Positions 25,677-35,223 of a stretch of DNA of 64,000 nt are shown one piece after another (position 1 is the stretch's first letter; every line of letters starts with the position of its first letter). The stretch spans positions 186,001 to 250,000 of the forward strand of contig CAVURC010000010.1 in assembly GCA_963743825.1 (NCBI GenBank), written 5' to 3'. The stretch is from Sva-07 sp963743825 (GTDB lineage Bacteria; Actinomycetota; Acidimicrobiia; Acidimicrobiales; Ilumatobacteraceae). The notes under the pieces are model-generated. The model was not told where the DNA came from. It searched no databases and saw only the letters and a list, made by a program, of their open reading frames with translations. The position numbers were made by a program, and so were the translations under genes.

Positions 25677-27035
25677 ATGACCGCTCTCGACAACGATCCA
25701 CGAACCGACTCCGATGACACGCCGTTCTTCCTGAATGGCAACTTCGCGCCGGTCTTCGACGAGCTCACCGATGTGAATCTGAAGGTGACGGGCTCGATCC
25801 CGCCGTCACTGTCGGGCCGCTACCTCCGCAACGGCTCGAACCCCAAGTCGGGCACCGCCGGTCACTGGTTCTTCGGTGACGGGATGGTGCACGGCGTCCG
25901 CCTCGACGGCGGCAAGGCGGAGTGGTACCGCAACCGCTTCGTGCAGACCACCAAGCTGGAGAAGGGGCTCGAGGCGACGGATCCCGAGGCCATGTTCGAC
26001 CCCACCGCAAGCGCGGCGAACACCCACGTACTCGCACATGCCGGACGAATCTGGGCGCTCGAGGAAGGCCACCTTCCCTACGAGCTGAGCCCGGAGCTCG
26101 ACACCCTCGGCTACGACGACTTCGGCGGCAAGCTCACCACGGCGTTCACGGCCCACCCGAAGCTGTGCCCCGAGACCGGCGAACTGCACTTCTTCGGCTA
26201 CTCGCCACTGCCGCCGTTCCTCACGTATCACGTCCTCGACGCGAGCGGGGCGCTCGTGCACTCGGCGCCGATCGAAGTCCCGCAGGGCACGATGATGCAC
26301 GACTTCATGATCACCCGCGACCACGCGATCTTCATGGACCTGCCGGTGGTCTTCAACCTCGAGAACCTCGAGGCTCCGCTCGGGTGGGACGACAACTACG
26401 GCGCCCGCATCGGGATCGTGCCGCGGATGGGCACCAATGCCGACATTCGCTGGTTCGAGGTCGACCCGTGCTACGTGTTCCACCCCTTGAACGCCTACGT
26501 CGACGGCGACAAGGTCGTCTGCGATGTCGGGCGCCACGAGACGATGTGGAAGGGATCGATGGAGCAGGGCACACCGTCGTTCCTGCACCGTTGGACGTTC
26601 GACATGAAGTCGGGCGCGGTCGCCGAGCAGCAGCTCGACGAGGTGCCGCACGGCTTCCCGCGTGTCGACGACCGCGTGGTCGGCCTCCAGCACCGCTACG
26701 GCTGGGGAGTCGCACCACGCGACGGCGAGGGCACGCTGATCGATGCCGGCGTCGTCGTCAAGTGGGATCTCACGACGGGCTCGCAGGCCAGCTACGACCT
26801 CGGGCCGGCGTCGTTCCCGGGCGAGTTCGTCTTCGTCCAGGATGACGACGCCGCCGGCGAGGACGAGGGCTGGGCGATCGGTTTCGCCTACGACGCCGCG
26901 ACGGACTCGTCCGACCTCGTGATCCTCGACGCGTCGGCGCCCGGCTCCGATCCGGTCGCTCGCGTGCATCTTCCGCAGCGCGTGCCGTTCGGTTTCCACG
27001 GCAGCTGGGTCGACGACTCCGCCCTGCCCACCTGA
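25677..27035 (+). CDS. Carotenoid oxygenase family (RPE65-like) dioxygenase
   Basis: Non-heme Fe(II) enzyme with a seven-bladed propeller that cleaves carotenoid or stilbene-type double bonds; 452 residues, intact. Four iron-binding histidines are visible in family contexts: TAFTAHPKLCPETGELHFFG, QGTMMHDFMITRDHAIF, CYVFHPLNAYVDGD and the C-terminal GFHGSWV. The N-terminal block SGRYLRNGSNP and HWFFGDGMVHGV is diagnostic. The start MTALDND at 25677 is chosen because the family N-terminus follows it; upstream sequence is intergenic. No carotenoid synthesis genes are near, so the substrate is open; lignin-stilbene or apocarotenoid cleavage are possible. Confidence 0.93.
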   Translation: MTALDNDPRTDSDDTPFFLNGNFAPVFDELTDVNLKVTGSIPPSLSGRYLRNGSNPKSGTAGHWFFGDGMVHGVRLDGGKAEWYRNRFVQTTKLEKGLEATDPEAMFDPTASAANTHVLAHAGRIWALEEGHLPYELSPELDTLGYDDFGGKLTTAFTAHPKLCPETGELHFFGYSPLPPFLTYHVLDASGALVHSAPIEVPQGTMMHDFMITRDHAIFMDLPVVFNLENLEAPLGWDDNYGARIGIVPRMGTNADIRWFEVDPCYVFHPLNAYVDGDKVVCDVGRHETMWKGSMEQGTPSFLHRWTFDMKSGAVAEQQLDEVPHGFPRVDDRVVGLQHRYGWGVAPRDGEGTLIDAGVVVKWDLTTGSQASYDLGPASFPGEFVFVQDDDAAGEDEGWAIGFAYDAATDSSDLVILDASAPGSDPVARVHLPQRVPFGFHGSWVDDSALPT

Positions 27036-27231
27036 ACCGTCACAACGCGCCGGGTCAATATGCGCCCCCGACATTCCGTTTGCGTGACAGTTCCGTTGGC
27101 CCGTCCCAATGAAACCGCAACGCAAACACCGAAGAGTGCGCGCCTGATCACCCGTCGCTTCACCCGGTAGCGCATCGGCAACGCTCCGATCCGTCCGCGG
27201 TCGACGCTGCCCGGCTAGGTTGCGCTGCGAC

Positions 27232-29342
27232 ATGGGGGTGTCCTTCAGCGGCTGGGAGGTCGCGAACTTCAAACGCTTGGCGGGGCAGTTCGCGCCGGCG
27301 ATTGGGCTCGTGGCCGTGCAACTCGTCTTCTTCGGCATGCCCGCCGGCGCGTGGATTCGCGGTGTCGTGCTCGGGCTGCTCATCGCGCTCCTCGCCGTCG
27401 GCATGGCACTCGTCTACCGAGCCAACCGGGTGATCAACTTCGCCCAGGCCGACCTCGGATTCGTCCCGACATCGCTCGCCGTCGGACTCATCGTGTTCTC
27501 CGGTCTGCCGTACCTCTTCGGATTCGGAGTGGGGCTCGTTGCGGCAGTGGCGCTCGGAGCAATCATCGAGTTGGCATTCGTGCGTCGATTCGCCAAGGCA
27601 TCTCGACTCATTCTCACCGTGGCCACGATCGGCATCACGCAGTTGCTCGCCGCGTTCGCTCTGCTCGTGCCACGAATGTGGGGAGACGAGAGCGCTGCCT
27701 CGCAACGAATTCCCCCGCCGATCGACTGGAAGGTCACGATCGGGTCGTTCATCCTGTCGGCCAACGACCTCATCGCGCTGATCGTCGCACCGGTCGCCAT
27801 GATCGGCGTCGCCGTGTTCCTCGGGTCGACGCGGATCGGCACGGCGATTCGAGGCTCGGCCGAGCGCGGCGAGCGGGCACTGATGCTCGGCATCCCGGTC
27901 GCCTGGCTGTCGACGCTCGTGTGGGCGATCGCAGCGGGCCTGTCGTTCCTCGCGCTGTTCCTGCGCGCCGGAGTCCTCGGCGTGCCGCTCGGCGCCGCGC
28001 TCAGCCTCACCGCGCTCGTTCAAGCCCTCGCGGCGCTCGTCATCGGTCGTCTCCGGCATCTGCCGACAGTGGCCACCGCTGCGGTGGCGCTCGGCATTCT
28101 CGAATACGGCGTTGCATGGAACGCCAGCAGTCCGCTCCTGGTGATGCCGATCATCGGAGCCGCAGTCCTCGTCGCACTGCTCCTCCAGCGCCGCCAGTAC
28201 AGCCGGGCCGATCGCGACGAGGCGGCCGGATGGCGCCTTGCCGATGAGGTCCGTCCGCTCCAGCCATCGGTGGCCCGGCTTCCCCTCGTTCGACTCATGC
28301 GCTGGGGGACGGCAACGCTGATCGTGGTCGGGCTCGCGCTCATCCCGATCATGCTGCGCACCGACCAGATCATCAAGGCGACCGCCGTGGCCGTCTTCGC
28401 CGCCATCGGGCTGTCGTTGGTGGTGCTCTCGGGTTGGGCGGGGCAGATCTCACTCGGTCAGATGGCGTTCGTCGCCATCGGGGCAGCCGTCAGCGCGAAG
28501 TGCACGATCACGTGGAACGTCGACATCACCCTCGCGCTGCTCGCCGGAGGGGCAGCGGGTGCTGCCGCCGCGTTCGTGGTGGGTCTTCCCGCACTCCGGC
28601 TCAGAGGGCTCTACCTGGCCGTGACCACCCTGGTCTTCGCGCTCGCCGTGAACTCGTGGTTCCTCAATCGCCAATTCTTCGGCTGGATCCCCCAGGATCG
28701 CGTCGAGCGACTCCCCGTGTTCGGCCGCATCGACATCTCCACACCGACGCGCTTCTACGTGTTCACGCTCGTCGTGGTCGCATTGGTGTTCGTGGCGCTT
28801 CGCGGAGTGCGCCACAGCCGCACCGGTCGGGCGATCGTCGCGCTGCGGGAGAACGAACTCGCCGCCCAGGCGTTCTCGGTGTCGCCCGTGCCGGTCAAGC
28901 TCACCGCGTTCACCCTGTCGGGCGCCGTCGCCGGCGTGGCCGGCGGACTGTTCGTGCACCTCAGCCAGAGCTTCGACCTCACGAGCTACACCGCCCAGGA
29001 GAGCCTCAACGTGTTCACCGCCGCGGTGGTCGGCGGCCTCGGATCGTTGTTCGGAGGCGTGCTCGGTGCTGTGTTCCTGCGAGGCAGCGAGTGGTTCATC
29101 ACCTCACCCGAGTGGCGCCTGCTGTCGTCGGCGATCGGTGTGCTGATCGTGCTCCTGATCATTCCCGGCGGTCTCGCCAGCCTCGTCATCAAGATCCGCG
29201 ACCGGCTCGTGGCGCTCATCGTCAACCGCGATGCCAATCGGCACGGACGACGTCGCCGAGCCGCTCGATCGCCGTCGACGCCGACATCGACACGGCCGAG
29301 TTCGACGACCTCGACGACATCGACGATCGGACAACGGTATGA
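27232..29342 (+). CDS. LivH-LivM fused permease of a branched-chain amino-acid-type ABC importer
   Basis: Both transmembrane subunits of a Liv-type importer in one protein of about 700 residues. LivH-like half, residues 1-315: GVVLGLLIALLAVGMALVYR, NRVINFAQADLGFV, TVATIGITQLLAAFALLVP and GERALMLGIPVAWLSTLVWA. LivM-like half from about 360: VVLSGWAGQISLGQMAFVAI, ALRLRGLYLAVTTLVFALAV, RTGRAIVALRENELAAQAFS and VVGGLGSLFGGVLGAVFLRG. The frame is open across the joint, so the fusion itself is certain. One frame change near 29250 affects only the cytoplasmic tail, which then reads VDADIDTAEFDDLDDIDDRT. The stop overlaps the next ATG (ATGA). A TAGGTT at 27216-27221 before the ATG may be a -10. Confidence 0.9.
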
Positions 29343-32286
29343 GCGCATCGGGCACCGTCTCGAAGAACGTTCGGGGCTTCGGCCAAGGTGTTCGGCACCC
29401 CGGAGATTGGTTGCGCGGCTTGTGCGGTGGCGAAGCCGCGTTCCCCTTGTTGATCCTGTTCGCCCTGAACGCTGTCGACGAGTTGGATCGCGCTGCCTTC
29501 GGCGTCCTGCTGCCCGAGATCCGCGAATCGTTCGGCATCGACATCCAGACAACGCTCGGCATCGTGGCGCTCTCGGCGGTGGCAGCACTCGCGCTCCAGG
29601 TACCGATCGCCCAGCACGCCGACCGATCGAACCGCATCCCGCTCCTCGTGATCGGCGCGCTGGCATGGGGGTTCTTCTCGGGCATGACGGGCCTTGCGGT
29701 CGGGCTGATCCTGCTCACCGTTGCACGTTCCGGGTCGTCGCTCGGCAAGGCCGTGATCGACCCGACCCACAACTCGTTGATCGCCGACTACTACCCGATC
29801 GAGTCACGGGCACGGGTGTACAGCTTCCATCGCGGCGCCAACGCCCTCGGCGCGTTCATCGGACCATTGATCGGCCGGCCTGCTCGCCTACTACTTCTCG
29901 TGGCGCGTGCCGTTCCTGGTGTTCGTGATCCCGACGGTCGTCTTCGCTCTGATGGCCACCCGGTTGAAGGACCCCACCCGCGGCACATGGGAACGTCAGG
30001 CCGCCGGCGCCTCACAGGAAGTCATCGACACCGAGGAGGAGTCGCCGTCGTTCGCCGAGAGTTGGCGCACCGCCCACAAGGTCAAGTCGCTGCAGCGGAT
30101 CTGGTGGAGTCTGCCGTTCCTGGCCACGTCGCTGATCGGTTTCGGCACGCTCGCCTCGCTGCTCTACGACCAGAAGTTCGGTCTCGACGAACGCGGTCGA
30201 GGCGTCGCCGCGGCCATCGCCGAGCCGTTCGCGCTCGTCGGGCTCGTCGTCGGCGCCCGAATCGCCACGCGCCGGTTCGTCGGCAACGTCAAGGGCCTGA
30301 TTCGTTTCGTCGCGTCGATCGCCATCGTCACGTCGGTGGCGACAGCCGGCTTCGCATTCGCCCCCAACGTCTTCGTCGCCGTTGCACTCAACTGCGTGAT
30401 CACGGCCGCTCTCGCCATCATCGGGCCCGGGGTGCTGGCTGCGTTGTCGCTCGCCATTCCACCGCGGGCGCGGGCGACCGGCTTCGCCATCGGATCGTTG
30501 TGGGTCATCCCCGGCCTCGCGATTCTCCCGATGATCGGCTGGATCGCGGACAACTGGAGCATCGAGGTCGGCATGCTCCTCCTGATCCCCAACTTCGTGA
30601 TCGGGAGCCTCATCCTGCGCAGCGTCGGCGACGTGATCGACGACGACATCGCCCAGGTGTGGCAGTCGGCGGCGGCCCGTTCCGAGGTGCTCTTCGATCG
30701 CCGCCAGGGCAACACCAACCTGCTGCTGCTTCGCGGCGTCGAGGCCGGCTACGACAATCGCACGGTGCTCCACGGCATCGACCTGCACCTCGACGAGGGC
30801 GAGGTCGTCGCCCTCCTCGGTACGAACGGCGCCGGCAAGTCGACCCTGCTGAAGGCGATCAGCGGCATCGTCGAGGCTGACCGCGGTGCCATCGTGCTCG
30901 ATGGCCGAGACATCACGCACGCCCCGCCGAACGAGATCGCTGCGCTCGGCATCGTCCAGATGCCCGGCGGCCAGGGCGTGTTCGGGTCGCTGACCGTTCG
31001 CGAGAACCTCGAACTCGCCGGCTGGACCAATCGGCGCGACCAGGCGGGTGTCCGAGCAGCCACCGCCGAGGTGCTGGAGATGTTCCCGGTGCTCGCCAAC
31101 CGACTCGACTCTCCTGCGGCGAACATGTCGGGCGGCCAGCAGCAGATGCTCGCGCTCGCGATGAGCTTCGTGATGCGCCCGAAGGTGCTGCTGATCGACG
31201 AGCTGTCGTTGGGCCTCGCACCGGTCGTCGTCGGCCAGTTGCTCCCGATCGTTCGACGGATGGCCGACGACGGCGTGACCGTCGTGCTCGTGGAACAGAG
31301 CGTCAACGTGGCGCTGACCGTCGCCGAACGCGGCGTACTTCATGGAACGCGGCACGATCATGTTCGACGGCCCGACGAAGGAGCTGCTCGAACGTCCCGA
31401 CCTGCTTCGTTCCGTCTTCCTCTCCGCTGCGGCGCCCTCTGCCGACGGCGCCGACGAACCCGAGCGACCTGCGACGGATCGCACCGCACAGCCGGTCCTG
31501 TCGGTTCAGGACCTGTCGGTGAGCTTCGGCGGTATCCGCGCCGTCGACCAGACGACGTTCGACATCTGGCCGGGCGAGATCGTCGGGATGATCGGGCCCA
31601 ACGGTGCCGGCAAGACCACCGTGTTCGACCTCGTCTCGGGATTCACGCCCAGCTCGGCCGGAACGATCAGGCTCAACGGACGCGACATCACCACGATGAG
31701 CGCAGCGGGCCGTGCGGAACTCGGCCTCGGGCGCTCGTTCCAGGACGCCCGCCTGTTCCCGGAACTCACCGTGGAAGAGACGCTGGCGATCGCCCAGGAG
31801 CGGTTCGTCGGCAGCCGCAGTGTCGTCGTCGCTGCGCTGCACCTGCCGATGGCCGTCGATTCCGAGCAACACGTGGCGCTGCGGACCGACGAGCTGATCG
31901 AGCTGATGGGCCTCGGCGACTATCGCCACAAATTCGTGCGGGAGCTGTCCACCGGCACCCGTCGAGTCGTCGACCTGGCGTGCCTCGTGGCGCACCGGCC
32001 GGCGGTGATCCTGCTGGACGAGCCCACCTCGGGTATCGCCCAGCGGGAGGTGGAGGCGCTGTCGCCGGTCGTTCGGCGGTTGCGTGACGAGATGGGGGCG
32101 AGCCTGGTCATCGTCGAACACGACATTCCGTTCGTGTCCGAGGTGTCCGACCGGTTGCTTGCGCTCGAACAGGGTCGGGTCATCGCGACCGGTCCGCCAG
32201 CCGACGTCCTGGAACACCCGGACGTCATCGAGTCATACCTCGGCACCTCCGGTGCCGCGATCGCCCGCTCAGGGGGAACGGAGTAG
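29339..32286 (+). CDS. MFS transporter - LivF ATPase - LivG ATPase triple fusion (two apparent indels)
   Basis: Reconstructed polypeptide of about 980 residues. Residues 1-430 form a 12-helix major facilitator domain (LFALNAVDELDRAAFGVLLP, GPLIG / GLLAYYFSWRVPFLVFVIP, SLAIPPRARATGFAIGSLWV). LivF-like ATPase, about 458-700: Walker A LLGTNGAGKST, signature MSGGQQQMLALAMS, Walker B VLLIDELSLGLAP, switch LVEQS. LivG-like ATPase, 720-980: Walker A GPNGAGKTT, signature RELSTGTRRVVDL, Walker B VILLDEPTSGIAQ, switch IVEHD. Indels near 29878 and 31330 fall inside domains. Both joints lie in continuously open frames: MFS to LivF from 29907 in frame 3, and LivF C-terminus to LivG from 31342 in frame 1, so neither fusion depends on frame repair. 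Four bases precede the binding-protein start. Confidence 0.85.
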
Positions 32287-32289
32287 ACC

Positions 32290-34080
32290 ATGCAACCAGC
32301 ACAGGCAGAGGGCGGCGGATCGTCGTCCAACAGTTTGAAGAAGTGGGGCCCGATCGGCGCGATCGTGCTCGTCGTGGCCGTGGTCGTGGGCCTCGTCGTC
32401 GTCTCGGGGGGAGACGACGACGATGCGTCGTCCACGACCGAACCCACCACTCCGGCCACCGAACCGGGCGCCGCCACCACCGACGCTCCAACGGAGACGA
32501 CGCCGGCCGAGACCACACCCGATGGCACCGAGGCACCCGCGGGTGGCGGTGAGATCACGTTCCCGTTGTCGTTCAGCCAGGCCGAGGAGCAGGGCATCGA
32601 GGTTGCCTGGGACGAACGCTGCGACACCGAGACCGGACAGCTCGCCATCCAGTGGTTCTTCGCCCCGGAATGTTTCGCCCCGTTCGAGGGCGACAACGGC
32701 GGTGACACCACGCGAGGGGTCACTGCCGACACCATCAAGGTCGTGCAGTACTTCGGGCCTGACGACGACCCGATCATCAACTACCTCTCCGATGCCGTGA
32801 GTGTCGACGACACCAATGCCCAATCGGAGGAGACCGCTCGCGACATGCTCGGCATGTTCGACCAGTTCTACGAGACCTACGGCCGCAAGATCGAGCTCGA
32901 GGTCTATGTGAGCACCGGCCTCGCGAGCGACGAGGTGACGGCTCGTGCCGACGCTGTGCGCATCGCCGAGGACTTCGAGCCCTTCGTCGTACTCGGAGGC
33001 CCAGCACTCACCAGTGCCTTCGCCGACGAACTCGCCGCCCGCGAGGTGACGTGCATCGGGTGTACACCCGGCCAGCCACCCGAGTGGTACGCCGAGCGTG
33101 ACCCCTACGTCCTGGGTATCGCGATCAGCGCCGCCCAGGCACGGATCCACGCACGCGAGTTCATCGCCAAGCAGCTGATCGGCGGCAACGCCGAACATGC
33201 CGGCGACGAGGCATTCATCACCCAGCCGCGCAAGTTCGGCCACGTCTACATCTCGTCGAGCCCCGAGTCGCAGGTGATCGCGGACGAGTTCATCGCCGGG
33301 ATGACCGAGGACGGCGCCGACATCGCCGAGGTGCTGCCGTACACCCTGGATCCCGGAACGATCCAGCAACAGGCCTCGCAGATCATCGCCAAACTCAAGG
33401 CGTCCGGTGTCACCACCGTGGTCCTTGCGAGTGACGGTATCGCACCTCGTGACCTCACCAACGAGGCCACGGCGCAGGAGTACTTCCCCGAGTGGGTGAT
33501 CGTCGCACCGGCTCTGTCCGACCTCACGGCGTTCGGTCGTACGTACGACCAGACACAGTGGGCCCATGCCTTCGGTGTGACACACGGGGCCGCCCGAATC
33601 ACGCCGGAGATCGCCGGCTACTACGCGCTGTACGAGTGGTTCATGGGCAAGGAGGCGCCGGCGAAGGACACCGTCGGCCTCCTCATGCCGAACTACACCC
33701 TGCTCGCAGCGATGCTGCAGGCGACGGGACCGAACCTCACCCCGCAGACGTGGCGCGACGCGTTGTTCGCCTACGAAGGGACGACGAAGGCGATCAGCCA
33801 GCCGTACCTCACCTGGGGCGACAAGGGCTTGTGGCCGCAAGTCGACTACAACGGTGTCGACGACGCCACCATCATCTGGTGGGATCCCGCAGCGACGGGC
33901 CCGGACGAGATCCGCAAGGACGGAACCGGGATGTACCAGTTCGTCGACGGAGGCAAGCGATACCTGCCGGGCGAATGGCCCACCGAGTCGAAGCTGTTCG
34001 ACCCCGAGGGCGCAGTGGCGCTGTACGCCGAACCGCCGCCAGGCGAAGCACCCCCGTCGTACCCCAGCCCCGCCGGCTGA
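32290..34080 (+). CDS. Substrate-binding protein of the Liv-type importer, membrane-anchored
   Basis: Extracytoplasmic ligand-binding protein, 596 residues, intact. Residues 18-42 are a single N-terminal helix (KKWGPIGAIVLVVAVVVGLV) with no lipobox Cys, so it is a type II anchor and not a lipoprotein. A 60-residue Thr/Pro/Glu linker follows, then a periplasmic-binding type 1 domain: GVTADTIKVVQYFGPDDDPI, ADAVRIAEDFEPFVVLGG, GHVYISSSPESQVIADEF and GVTTVVLASDGIAPRDLTNE, with Cys pairs (CDTETG / PECFAPF, VTCIGCTPG). This resembles binding proteins of the PBP1 ABC 'Peripla_BP_6' type but is long. The ligand is unknown; acidic Asp clusters are absent from the pocket segments I can see. Only three bases follow the upstream stop. 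Confidence 0.88.
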   Translation: MQPAQAEGGGSSSNSLKKWGPIGAIVLVVAVVVGLVVVSGGDDDDASSTTEPTTPATEPGAATTDAPTETTPAETTPDGTEAPAGGGEITFPLSFSQAEEQGIEVAWDERCDTETGQLAIQWFFAPECFAPFEGDNGGDTTRGVTADTIKVVQYFGPDDDPIINYLSDAVSVDDTNAQSEETARDMLGMFDQFYETYGRKIELEVYVSTGLASDEVTARADAVRIAEDFEPFVVLGGPALTSAFADELAAREVTCIGCTPGQPPEWYAERDPYVLGIAISAAQARIHAREFIAKQLIGGNAEHAGDEAFITQPRKFGHVYISSSPESQVIADEFIAGMTEDGADIAEVLPYTLDPGTIQQQASQIIAKLKASGVTTVVLASDGIAPRDLTNEATAQEYFPEWVIVAPALSDLTAFGRTYDQTQWAHAFGVTHGAARITPEIAGYYALYEWFMGKEAPAKDTVGLLMPNYTLLAAMLQATGPNLTPQTWRDALFAYEGTTKAISQPYLTWGDKGLWPQVDYNGVDDATIIWWDPAATGPDEIRKDGTGMYQFVDGGKRYLPGEWPTESKLFDPEGAVALYAEPPPGEAPPSYPSPAG

Positions 34081-34088
34081 CCCGTGTT

Positions 34089-34131
34089 CTCGTGAACTCG
34101 TGCGGGAATAGTTCCCGCACGAGTTCACGAG
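34089..34131. terminator. 43-bp perfect stem-loop at convergent gene ends
   Basis: Twenty-base perfect arms (34089-34108 and 34112-34131) with a three-base loop (tag). The hairpin begins nine bases after the binding-protein stop and takes in the stop codon of the opposing phosphatase gene (tca at 34125-34127). No T-run follows. It is most simply a bidirectional transcription terminator. Confidence 0.75.
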
Positions 34132-34709
34132 TTCGGGATGACGGCGGTTTCGTTGAAGGTCTGCAGGATGGGGCGACCGCCGCGAATGGCGATGCGGCAC
34201 ACCGACGCGTGATCGAGATGACAGTTGAACGAGATGTCGATGTCGACACCGAGCGCCCACGCCACGGCGGACTTCATCGGCGAGACGTGGCTCACCACCA
34301 CGATGTTCGCCGCGTCGGCTCGTTCCAGCAGGTCGTCGCACGCCGCGCGGACACGGGCGTCGAGGGTCGCCAGCGACTCGCCGCCCTCGGGCGTGAAGTC
34401 GGGGTCGTCGCGCCATCGAGACCAGATCTCCGACGGAACGTCGGCGTGCGGTGTTCCCTCGTACTCACCGTACGCGAGCTCCAACCAACGGTCGTCGATC
34501 TCGATCGGGCGGCCGAACTCCGCCGCTGTCTGGCGGGCCCGGTTGAGCGGACTCGACACCACGAAGTCGACCTCACAGCGATCCTGGACGAACGCGGCGA
34601 CCGCGACTGCCTGTCGACGCCCGTGCGCGTCGAGGTCCTGGTCGAGGCGCCCCTGCAACAGACCGTCGCGATTCGCCTGGGTACGGCCGTGACGAACGAG
34701 GATCAGCAC
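34125..34709 (-). CDS. Histidine phosphatase (phosphoglycerate mutase-like)
   Basis: Phosphohistidine-mechanism phosphatase, 194 residues, intact. RHG motif at the N-terminus (LILVRHGRTQANRDGLLQG) gives the phospho-acceptor His; the second set VVSSPLNRARQTAAEF, ELAYGEYEGTPHADVP and the late VVVSHVSPMKSAVAWAL complete the active site. The RHGxTxxN plus 'LELAYGEYEG' pattern fits the CobC/acid-phosphatase-like branch and not glycolytic GpmA. It ends inside the large hairpin. Genes upstream on the same strand are a membrane hydrolase and the zinc-ribbon protein; in mycobacteria a DUF164 zinc-ribbon gene also neighbours a CobC-like phosphatase, so the linkage looks conserved (recollection). Confidence 0.9.
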   Translation of the reverse strand: MLILVRHGRTQANRDGLLQGRLDQDLDAHGRRQAVAVAAFVQDRCEVDFVVSSPLNRARQTAAEFGRPIEIDDRWLELAYGEYEGTPHADVPSEIWSRWRDDPDFTPEGGESLATLDARVRAACDDLLERADAANIVVVSHVSPMKSAVAWALGVDIDISFNCHLDHASVCRIAIRGGRPILQTFNETAVIPNS

Positions 34710-34732
34710 GACAGCAGTGTCGCACAGCGGAA

Positions 34733-35221
34733 TCAGCCGAAGCGTTCCGGCACCGCGTCGAGTTGACCATCGTGGAGGAACCTCGTTCGCCGCGCTCGGT
34801 CACCGAGCCCGTTGTGGCGCCACAACCACACACACAGCGCAACCCCGATCGCCTCCAGCACGAGGCCCCACACACCGCGGTCGATCACCGGCAGCGGCGA
34901 CCCGTCGAACGACCACCCGAAGAACGGCCACCAGAAGACCTCGGTGTTGTTCCAGGCGCCGTCGAACACGAGGTGCAGGATCATCCCGATCGGCAGCCCG
35001 AGCAACATCTTGCGGATCGGTTTGCGGCCCGAGGTGGCCAGCATCAGCACGGCGAGCAGGAGCACGCTCACCGTGAGGCTGTGCAGTGCACGTGCACCAC
35101 CGAAGACACCGTCTCCGATCGGAATGACCGAGCCGACGATCAGCAAGCGGTAATCGAAGCGAGGGTCGCGGAACACGAGTCCGATCGTGACGATCGCGGT
35201 ACCGATGAACCAGAAGAACAC
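34733..35221 (-). CDS. YdjM-like (DUF457) membrane-bound metal-dependent hydrolase
   Basis: Multi-spanning membrane protein, about 162 residues. Helices: FFWFIGTAIVTIGLVFRD, LLIVGSVIPIGDGVFGG, LTVSVLLLAVLMLATSG, and GVWGLVLEAIGVALCVWLW. Family marks are ALHSLTVS, the DHHD-like SVIPIGDG segment and MILHLVFDGAWNNTEVFWWP, whose His/Asp could hold a metal. The start is GTG 35221, two bases after the zinc-ribbon stop (TGACCGTG), so the two are co-translated. The true activity of this family is not established. Confidence 0.75.
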   Translation of the reverse strand: MFFWFIGTAIVTIGLVFRDPRFDYRLLIVGSVIPIGDGVFGGARALHSLTVSVLLLAVLMLATSGRKPIRKMLLGLPIGMILHLVFDGAWNNTEVFWWPFFGWSFDGSPLPVIDRGVWGLVLEAIGVALCVWLWRHNGLGDRARRTRFLHDGQLDAVPERFG

Positions 35222-35223
35222 GG

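Noticed and set aside
27036..27231. Riboswitch before the Liv-type transporter genes
   Set aside because: The 196-base gap shows no conserved riboswitch motif or strong nested stem; only a possible -10 next to the ATG.
29231..31330. Programmed frameshifting as the reason for the MFS/ABC frame changes
   Set aside because: No slippery site with stimulatory structure is seen, and similar frame changes occur in about 18 unrelated genes, so consensus errors are simpler.
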